From positions 1 through 5,654 of the forward strand of contig JAMORN010000177.1 in the NCBI GenBank assembly GCA_027063545.1: 5,654 bases of DNA, given 5' to 3'. Below, in pieces: positions 1-5,654 of the stretch. This DNA comes from JAMORN01 sp027063545 [NCBI: bacterium] (GTDB lineage Bacteria; JAMORN01). The position numbers were made by a program, and so were the translations under genes. The notes under the pieces were generated by a model. The model worked only from the letters and a program-made list of their open reading frames with translations. It was not told the DNA's origin and made no database searches. Each line of letters begins with the position of its first letter. Positions within the stretch are counted from its first letter, which is position 1.

Positions 1-987
1 TACTTTATAAAAAATAGGTTCTACAATATTATGACCTCCTATTTTTTCATCAAAAGTTCCTCCAACAATAGATAAATCGGAAATTTTTAAAAATGTATCC
101 ACAACTCCATATTTATCTACTATTAAAAATTGTCTATCAAAAATAAAATTTTCTTTTTTCAAAAGTTCTTCTATTTCAGAATATAGATAGTAAAATTCTC
201 TTTTCAAAATAGTAGCTAAAATTTTACTTTCGGAAATATGTCTTGGGATTAAAATGAACTTAAATTTAAAATAACTACTATTTCTATCTAAATTCTTAAG
301 GCATTTAATATATTTTAAGGCTATTTTAAATTCACCTTCTCTTATACTTATAAAAGAAATTACAAAATTCATATTGTCTATATTAAACTTCTTTCTTTCA
401 TTTATTTTATTATATTCTATATAATCAAGTTTATACTTTAAATTGAACCCTTCTATTATCTTCCCATTATACTTCAATACCTTATATCTATACTTATATC
501 TTTTATCCTTCAAAATAATTTTAGAGAAATATTTTATTGGATTAAAAGAAAACATAGAATAAATTCTATACCAAAAATTTCTTGTTGACCTTGTCATAAA
601 TGAGTTAATCCCTATAATTTCCAAATGCTTTTTATTTGACACATATAATAGAAAAGGCCAAATTTCTGTTTCTATTATTATAACTTTTTTTATACCAAAA
701 AATTCTATGAAGTTTAAATAGCTAAAAAAGAACAAATCAAAAGGAGCTAAAAGTACAATATCCTCTGGAAATCTACTTTTTATAGAATAATAACCTCTCG
801 AAGAAAAAACAGTTATTAAAAATCTATTATTGTTATATTTCTTTTTTAAATCATGATAAATATTCTCTAATACCTTAGATTCTCCAATACTTGCTAAATG
901 TATCCATACTCTTATATTATTTTTATCTTTGCTATATCTATCTTCTAAACTCTTTTTTGTATATAAAAATCTACTTCTTTTTACCAT
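1..987 (-). CDS. waaA: Divergent 3-deoxy-D-manno-octulosonic acid (Kdo) transferase, 3' end cut by window edge
   Basis: Probable Kdo transferase (WaaA/KdtA, GT30 family), which transfers Kdo from CMP-Kdo to lipid A precursor at the cytoplasmic face of the inner membrane. The frame is open for 329 codons from ATG 987-985 to base 1. An in-frame TAG (990-988) directly precedes the ATG, so no earlier start is possible. Family landmarks appear in the right order: VWIHLASIGE (27-36; Glu36 aligns with catalytic Glu31 of Aquifex aeolicus WaaA), IIIETEIWP (103-111), GFNLK (180-184), SIREGE (214-219, usually STHEGE-like), PRH (248-250) and VGGTF...IGGHNIVEP (308-324). About 70-80 C-terminal residues are probably missing. 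There is no N-terminal membrane anchor; the protein starts with a short basic stretch, as I recall for the Aquifex enzyme. The start lies inside the end of ctpA and has no clear Shine-Dalgarno, suggesting translational coupling. The family call is fairly sure. The number of Kdo units added cannot be read from sequence. Confidence 0.85.
   Translation of the reverse strand, partial: MVKRSRFLYTKKSLEDRYSKDKNNIRVWIHLASIGESKVLENIYHDLKKKYNNNRFLITVFSSRGYYSIKSRFPEDIVLLAPFDLFFFSYLNFIEFFGIKKVIIIETEIWPFLLYVSNKKHLEIIGINSFMTRSTRNFWYRIYSMFSFNPIKYFSKIILKDKRYKYRYKVLKYNGKIIEGFNLKYKLDYIEYNKINERKKFNIDNMNFVISFISIREGEFKIALKYIKCLKNLDRNSSYFKFKFILIPRHISESKILATILKREFYYLYSEIEELLKKENFIFDRQFLIVDKYGVVDTFLKISDLSIVGGTFDEKIGGHNIVEPIFYKV
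971..987 (-). other. 17-base overlap of protease 3' end and waaA 5' end
   Basis: The waaA ATG (987-985) lies 12 bases before the protease stop TAG (973-971), in a different frame. The bases just upstream (about 988-1010) contain no GGAGG-like sequence. This arrangement suggests that waaA translation depends on ribosomes terminating at, or reinitiating near, the protease stop. Confidence 0.7.
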
Positions 988-2800
988 CTATTTTAGCATT
1001 TTTTGTAAGAATCTTCTTATAATCATCAGACTTTATAATCTGTAAAGCCTTTCTAATCTCTTCATCTACTTTAGTTAAATATTCATATTTACCTTCTTGT
1101 CCATAATAAGCATTTAAAATCTCTCTTTTTATAGCTCTTTTTATATATTCCTTATCCTTTTCAAAAGCCATTTCTTTTCTTTCTTCTATCTTTTTATATA
1201 ACTCTTTATAAATCTTTCCCATATCAGAATCTATACTATCCACCTTACTTAACAATACTTCTAATGATAAAGTATCTAATTTTTCATTATATACCTTCTC
1301 ACCTATATTATATTCTAGGGTTTTTAAAATTAATTCTTTTAATTTAGCTTCCTCTCTTGTGGTATATGTAAAATTCTTACTCTTTAAAAATTCTCTAAAA
1401 TCCTTTAGGATATCATCTGTTATCTCTATATCTTTTGATACCTTCTCATGTTTAGCTTTATAATTTATAGCATATGTAAAAAACATACTTTTAGCTTCTA
1501 AATTTACTTCTAAAAGATCTATATCTCTCTCTGGTAATATTAAATCAGGAAGAATTCCTCCTCCAGCCTTAACAGGTCTATGTAAAACTTTGGTATAGTA
1601 TACTTTTGTTGTATCAAAAATCTCTAAATTGGCAATTGTTGAATCTCCTTCTTTGTATAATTCATAACCAGCACTATTTTCTATTCTATTTATACATCTA
1701 CCACTAGGGGTATAATAATAAGCTGTTGTTAACTTTAATGCCTTAGTACCTGTTGGAGTCTTCATTAAAGGGATAATTGTTTGAACAGAACCTTTTCCAT
1801 ATGTTCGTCTTCCTAAAATAACTCCTCTATCCCAATCTTGAATAGCACCTGATACAATCTCACTAGCACTTGCTGAACCTTCATTAACTAATACAACTAC
1901 TCTTACATTATCATCTAAAAAAGCTCTTTCTGTGGCAGTGAAATCTCTTTTATCACCTTTTCTTCCTTTTACTGATACAATAACCTTCCCCTTATCTAAA
2001 AATACATTACCTACACTTATAGCCTGAGATAAAAGCCCTCCAGGATTATTTCTTAAATCTAAAATTATTCCCTTTAACTCTCCGCCATTTGATTTTTCCA
2101 ATTCTCTAATAGCCTTCTTCAACTCCTGAGTAGTATTTTTGGAAAAGCTAACCAATTTTATATATCCATATCCATTTTCTAAAAGAGTATAATATGGTAC
2201 ACTTTTTATTTTTATAATATCTCTTGTAATTGTAAATGTCAAAAGCCCTGGAACACCTTCTCTTTTAACTTTTATTGTTACCTTACTCCCCTTTGGACCT
2301 CTTAAAATATTTACAGCTTCTTCTAAACTCATTCCTTTTGTAGGTTTATCTTCTATATATAAAATTTGATCCCCTGCCTGAATACCTGCTTTTTCTGCCG
2401 GAGTTCCTGGAAGTGGACTTATAACAGTTAACACTTTATTTCTTATAGAAATAATTATACCCAATCCTCCAAATTCACCTTTAGTATGAATCATTAAATC
2501 TTTATATTCTTTTTCCTCAAAAAAGTTAGTATGAGGATCTAAAATTTTTTCCATTCCATTTATTGATGCTTCTATTAACTTTGAAGTAGGAATATCAATG
2601 ACATAATCTTGTTTTATTCTTAATAAAACATCATTAAATATTTGTATCCACTGATATGGGGTGATATCTTGTGTCTGTTCTTTTGTATCTTCTTCTGTAT
2701 ATGAGTATAATAGTTTATTAAAACTAACTACCCCAAATACCAAAGAAAATATAATTAATAAAGTACTAAAACTTATTCTTATATAATCTTTTTTATTCAT
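971..2800 (-). CDS. ctpA: S41 family carboxy-terminal processing protease with PDZ domain and long C-terminal region
   Basis: Membrane-anchored serine protease of the CtpA/Prc family, which trims or degrades envelope proteins from their C-termini; the substrate is unknown. The 609 residues begin with a short basic N-terminus and one hydrophobic segment (about 9-31), fitting an uncleaved anchor with the rest periplasmic. Next come a family helix ending in LDPHT (87-91), a PDZ domain (about 99-182, binding loop GGLGI at 111-115) and the S41 core. In the core, ILDLRNNPGG (246-255) precedes the nucleophile region NEGSASASEI (306-315). By spacing against E. coli Prc (Ser430/Asp441/Lys455), the equivalents are Ser311, Asp322 and Lys336, so the Ser-Lys dyad is intact. 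YYYTPSGR (361-368) and GGGILPD (413-419) follow. The last 190 or so residues are Lys/Glu-rich and helical-looking, a layout familiar from Bacteroidota/FCB homologues. The start overlaps the tmk stop (ATGA) and has a strong Shine-Dalgarno. The 3' end overlaps waaA by 17 bases. Confidence 0.95.
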   Translation of the reverse strand: MNKKDYIRISFSTLLIIFSLVFGVVSFNKLLYSYTEEDTKEQTQDITPYQWIQIFNDVLLRIKQDYVIDIPTSKLIEASINGMEKILDPHTNFFEEKEYKDLMIHTKGEFGGLGIIISIRNKVLTVISPLPGTPAEKAGIQAGDQILYIEDKPTKGMSLEEAVNILRGPKGSKVTIKVKREGVPGLLTFTITRDIIKIKSVPYYTLLENGYGYIKLVSFSKNTTQELKKAIRELEKSNGGELKGIILDLRNNPGGLLSQAISVGNVFLDKGKVIVSVKGRKGDKRDFTATERAFLDDNVRVVVLVNEGSASASEIVSGAIQDWDRGVILGRRTYGKGSVQTIIPLMKTPTGTKALKLTTAYYYTPSGRCINRIENSAGYELYKEGDSTIANLEIFDTTKVYYTKVLHRPVKAGGGILPDLILPERDIDLLEVNLEAKSMFFTYAINYKAKHEKVSKDIEITDDILKDFREFLKSKNFTYTTREEAKLKELILKTLEYNIGEKVYNEKLDTLSLEVLLSKVDSIDSDMGKIYKELYKKIEERKEMAFEKDKEYIKRAIKREILNAYYGQEGKYEYLTKVDEEIRKALQIIKSDDYKKILTKNAKIDGKKK

Positions 2801-3420
2801 TTTCGTTCCTCCCTACCTAAAATTTTACTTTCAAAAATTTTTAATATTTCATTAAATATTTCATCTTTCGATTTAGTAGCATCTATATAAAATACATTTT
2901 TTTTGCTTTTGAAAATAAAATAATATCCTTCTTTTACCTTTTCAAAAAATTCTATTCGCTCCTTTTCTATTCTATCTATCTTATCTCCTTTTCTTTTTAT
3001 AAAAGTATTATTATCTATATCAAAAAAAAATATATAGTCAGGTTCATAATCATTAACTACTATTTTATTTAAATATAATAACATATCGACATCTAAGCCT
3101 CTCCCATATCCCTGATAGGCAATGGTCGAATAGTAATATCTATCACTTAAAATAATTATATCTTCATTCTTATAATTTTTTATATATTCTTCTATTAATT
3201 GAGCCCTTGCTGCTAAATACAAAAATAACTCTGATATAGGCGAAATCTTAATAGATTTATTTAAAAGAAGCTGCCTTAATTCTTCTCCTAATTCCGTTGT
3301 TCCCGGTTCTTTAATTAATATAACATTACCATACTTATCCTTTAAATATTTATATATCATTTCAATCTGAGTAGTCTTACCACTTTTGTCTATTCCTTCA
3401 AAAACAACAAATCTTCCCAT
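2797..3420 (-). CDS. tmk: Thymidylate kinase (dTMP kinase)
   Basis: Cytoplasmic dTMP kinase: ATP + dTMP gives ADP + dTDP, the step before dTTP in DNA precursor synthesis. The 207 residues match the usual bacterial length. The P-loop is FEGIDKSGKTTQ (7-18), with Lys12 where most bacterial enzymes have Gly. EPGTTELGE (38-46) is the substrate-side motif, normally EPGGT. The LAARAQ stretch (69-74) contains the conserved Arg72. The DRY motif is at 93-95, followed by STIAYQGYGRG (98-108), the thymidylate-kinase signature. The LID segment runs RKGDKIDRIE (143-152), carrying basic residues as in bacterial-type enzymes, and FFEKVKEGY (158-166) follows. All core motifs are present, so the enzyme should be active. 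It sits 7 bases after secA and overlaps the protease gene by 4 bases, so it is probably cotranscribed with both. Its job is unrelated to export, which suggests a passenger in a housekeeping operon. Confidence 0.97.
   Translation of the reverse strand: MGRFVVFEGIDKSGKTTQIEMIYKYLKDKYGNVILIKEPGTTELGEELRQLLLNKSIKISPISELFLYLAARAQLIEEYIKNYKNEDIIILSDRYYYSTIAYQGYGRGLDVDMLLYLNKIVVNDYEPDYIFFFDIDNNTFIKRKGDKIDRIEKERIEFFEKVKEGYYFIFKSKKNVFYIDATKSKDEIFNEILKIFESKILGREERK
2807..2813 (-). promoter_or_regulatory. Strong ribosome binding site of the S41 protease gene
   Basis: On the minus strand this reads GGGAGGA, six bases before the ATG at 2800. It lies inside the last codons of tmk. It fixes the protease start and shows that the gene can recruit ribosomes itself despite the ATGA overlap with tmk. 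Confidence 0.85.
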
Positions 3421-3427
3421 ATTAAAA

Positions 3428-5654
3428 TTACCTTACTTTAGCACCACAGCAGTGTTTATATTTTTTACCACTACCACAAGGGCATGGATCGTTAGGACCA
3501 ACTTTTTGTTTTTTTACAATAGGTTCCTGTTTTACTTCCTCTTTAGAAGCATTTGTTGTTAATGTAGAATCTTCATAGGGATTCCAATATAGATCATGAG
3601 ATAACTCAAAATCGTCTATAGAAGATTGTTGTGGTCTTTCAACTTCTACATCTTCAATTCTAAATAAAAACTCTAAAGTCTCCTCAGAAACTTTAAGAAG
3701 CATTGCTTCAAATAATCCTAAAGCATCTCTTTTAAATTCTACTAAAGGATCTTTATGACCATAAGCTCTTAAATTAATTCCCTCTTTTAAATGGTCTAAT
3801 ATTCTAAGCTGTTCCTTCCATCTATTATCTAAAACTTGAAGTAACACATATCTCTCTATATCTCTTAAATACTCTTCTCCTATCTTTTTTTCCTTTTCTT
3901 CATATATCTTAAAAGCCATATCCTTTACTTTTTCATATATTAAATTTATCATTTCTTTTTTATTATCTGCAACCTTTACAACATCGAAATTAATATCTGG
4001 ATAAAAATTAAAAATCCTCATTATTTCTGCATTAAATTCTTGATATGGCCAATTTTCTGGAAACTCTGGGCTGTCTTCAAAAAATCTTCCTACTTTATCA
4101 TATATAACATCATCAATTCTTGTATATATATCCTCTTTTAAATTAGCACCTTCTAAAATCTTTCTTCTCATTTTATAAACAACTTCTCTCTGGACATTCA
4201 TTACATTATCATATTCTAATAGATGCTTTCTTATTTCAAAATGATACTCCTCTACTCTTCTCTGAGCCCTTTCTATACCTTTAGATAACCACTTATGAGT
4301 TAGTGGTATATCTTCCCTTTCGGTTGCTCTTAACATAAAACTCTTCATAGATTCAGAGCCAAAAAGCCTCATTAAGTTATCTTCTAAAGAAACATAAAAT
4401 TGACTAACTCCAGGATCTCCCTGACGTCCCGCTCTACCTCTTAACTGATTATCAATTCTTCTTGATTCATGTCTCTCTGTACCTATAACAAATAATCCTC
4501 CTAACTCTACAACCTTCTTTCTTTCTTCTTCAGCTTTTTTCTTTAACTCTTCTAATTCCCTATTATACTCTTCCCAATCTATTTCTTCCTTTGGTATATT
4601 CTTATATTTAGCTTTCATTAGAGCCTCTGGATTTCCTCCTAAAATAATATCTGTACCACGACCTGCCATATTTGTTGATATAGTGACAGCACCTAGCCTT
4701 CCTGCCTGAGCTATTATCTCAGCTTCTCTTTCATGATGTTTAGCATTTAAAACATTATGTTTTATTCCCTCTTTTTTTAACATCTTTGATAACATTTCTG
4801 ACTTTTCTATTGAAACAGTACCTATTAAAATAGGTTGTCCTGTACTATGTATTTTCTTTATATCTCTTACTAATGCTTTAAATTTTCCTTTCTCTGTAGG
4901 AAAAATAAAATCAGGCCTATCTTCTCTAATCATTGGTTTATTTGTAGGAATTACTACAACATCTAAATTGTAAATTTCTTTAAATTCTATAGCTTCAGTC
5001 TCTGCAGTTCCTGTCATACCAGCAAGTTTGTCATACATCTTAAAATAATTTTGGAATGTAATTGTAGCTAATGTTTGATTTTCACTTTGAATTTTTACAC
5101 CTTCTTTTGCTTCAATTGCTTGATGAAGACCATCTGACCATCTTCTACCAGGTAAAATTCTTCCTGTAAATTCATCTACTATTAAAACCTTTCCGTCCTT
5201 TACAACATAATCTACATCCCTATGGAATAAATAATGGGCTCTTAATGCCTGTATAATGTGATGTATCCAATCTGCATTTATATCCTGATATAAATTTTTT
5301 ATTCCTAAAAGTCTTTCACACTTTAGAATACCCTTTGAGGTTAGATAAGCCATTTTATTCTTTTCATCTATCCAAAAATCACCATCCGGTTCAATAATCT
5401 TCCCATCTGGTGTCCTTTGAATTTCATTTGTAGTACTCTTTTGAAGTTGAGGTATTATTCTATTCACGAGAATATATTTTTCTGTAGAAAATTCTGAAGG
5501 ACCACTTATTATAAGTGGTGTTCTGGCCTCATCAATTAATACTGAATCAACCTCATCCACAATTGCATAATGAAGTTCTCTCTGAACCATATCATTAAGA
5601 TCCATTACCATATTATCTCTTAAATAATCAAATCCGAATTCATTATTTGTACCA
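3428..5654 (-). CDS. secA: Preprotein translocase ATPase SecA, N-terminal part beyond the window
   Basis: SecA is the ATPase motor that pushes unfolded preproteins through SecYEG. The frame is open to the right edge: upstream of the Met at 5611 it reads GTNNEFGFDYLRDN, a conserved SecA stretch, so that Met is internal and the true start lies outside. Judged against E. coli SecA, about 175 N-terminal residues, including Walker A, are missing. Numbering visible residues from that Gly, the window shows the Walker B DEVD (33-36) with IDEARTPLIISG, the preprotein cross-linking domain, VDEFTGR (159-165), AGMTGTAETE (211-220), and NBD2 motifs TNMAGRGTDI (327-336) and QLRGRAGRQGD (403-413). The scaffold/wing region and the LDNRWKEQL helix (608-616) follow. 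After a variable linker, the end is a zinc/SecB-binding motif, CPCGSGKKYKHCC (724-736), with all four Cys present. A charged segment between GGNPEA and GLFVIGTER is somewhat longer than in E. coli. No disruption is visible. It is the first gene of the visible cluster. Confidence 0.98.
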   Translation of the reverse strand, partial: GTNNEFGFDYLRDNMVMDLNDMVQRELHYAIVDEVDSVLIDEARTPLIISGPSEFSTEKYILVNRIIPQLQKSTTNEIQRTPDGKIIEPDGDFWIDEKNKMAYLTSKGILKCERLLGIKNLYQDINADWIHHIIQALRAHYLFHRDVDYVVKDGKVLIVDEFTGRILPGRRWSDGLHQAIEAKEGVKIQSENQTLATITFQNYFKMYDKLAGMTGTAETEAIEFKEIYNLDVVVIPTNKPMIREDRPDFIFPTEKGKFKALVRDIKKIHSTGQPILIGTVSIEKSEMLSKMLKKEGIKHNVLNAKHHEREAEIIAQAGRLGAVTISTNMAGRGTDIILGGNPEALMKAKYKNIPKEEIDWEEYNRELEELKKKAEEERKKVVELGGLFVIGTERHESRRIDNQLRGRAGRQGDPGVSQFYVSLEDNLMRLFGSESMKSFMLRATEREDIPLTHKWLSKGIERAQRRVEEYHFEIRKHLLEYDNVMNVQREVVYKMRRKILEGANLKEDIYTRIDDVIYDKVGRFFEDSPEFPENWPYQEFNAEIMRIFNFYPDINFDVVKVADNKKEMINLIYEKVKDMAFKIYEEKEKKIGEEYLRDIERYVLLQVLDNRWKEQLRILDHLKEGINLRAYGHKDPLVEFKRDALGLFEAMLLKVSEETLEFLFRIEDVEVERPQQSSIDDFELSHDLYWNPYEDSTLTTNASKEEVKQEPIVKKQKVGPNDPCPCGSGKKYKHCCGAKVR
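3431..3436 (-). promoter_or_regulatory. Weak ribosome binding site of tmk, next to the secA stop codon
   Basis: On the minus strand GTAAGG lies 10 bases before the tmk ATG (3420) and forms part of the last sense codons of secA, just before its TAA (3430-3428). The match is only partial and the spacing somewhat long. tmk translation may therefore rely partly on ribosomes finishing secA. Confidence 0.45.

Noticed and set aside
1-970. A long noncoding or regulatory region after the protease gene
   Set aside because: The minus strand is open for the whole stretch and encodes WaaA family motifs, so no noncoding region exists here.
2791-2820. Frameshifted fusion of Tmk and the protease
   Set aside because: The ATGA overlap with a well-placed GGGAGGA ribosome binding site is a normal operon junction, and both proteins are complete by family length.
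3001-3040. A-rich and T-rich runs as repeats, slippage sites or intrinsic terminators
   Set aside because: They encode Phe, Lys and Ile codons in an AT-rich genome. No GC-rich stem accompanies them and the reading frames run through intact.
3421-3427. Promoter or terminator between secA and tmk
   Set aside because: The gap is only 7 AT bases, with no hairpin and no room for promoter elements.
5609-5611. ATG at 5611 as the start of secA
   Set aside because: The frame stays open to the window edge and encodes the conserved GTNNEFGFDYLRDN stretch directly upstream, so this Met is internal and the gene is merely cut by the window.
1-5654. CRISPR array, insertion sequence, tRNA or a new defence or mobile system
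   Set aside because: No spaced repeats, terminal inverted repeats, transposase motifs or tRNA-like folds were seen, and coding sequence accounts for all but 7 bases of the window.

Overview
This is an AT-rich window (roughly a quarter to a third G+C by eye) that is almost entirely coding. All four genes lie on the minus strand. Read in transcription order, from high to low coordinates, they are: secA (5' end cut by the right window edge), tmk (dTMP kinase), a ctpA-type S41 processing protease, and a gene at the left edge that reads as a divergent waaA/kdtA (Kdo transferase). The last gene has no stop codon inside the window, so a scan for complete ORFs would miss it. I translated it by hand from the reverse complement.

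Spacing is operon-like throughout. There are 7 bases between the secA stop and the tmk start, a 4-base ATGA overlap between tmk and ctpA, and a 17-base overlap between ctpA and waaA. I see no promoter, terminator, RNA gene, mobile element, repeat array or CRISPR in the window, and there is no room for one outside coding sequence.

The organism looks like a Gram-negative (diderm) bacterium, because a Kdo transferase implies lipid A/LPS synthesis. The proteins are rich in Lys, Ile and Glu, and AGA and ATA codons are frequent, which would fit a low-GC and possibly thermophilic lineage. The protease has the long C-terminal region seen in Bacteroidota/FCB-type homologues, and the WaaA has the short, anchorless N-terminus seen in Aquifex aeolicus WaaA. 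Together these suggest a deep-branching or candidate-phylum bacterium, perhaps FCB- or WOR-3-like. The phylum is an inference and is not settled by this window.

Three of the four genes serve the cell envelope. SecA drives protein export across the inner membrane, the S41 protease is membrane-anchored with its catalytic part outside the cytoplasm, and WaaA adds Kdo to lipid A precursor. Tmk makes dTDP for DNA synthesis and is probably present as a housekeeping passenger. I found no convincing new biological system. The most useful observations are the edge-truncated, divergent waaA and the tightly overlapped gene junctions.
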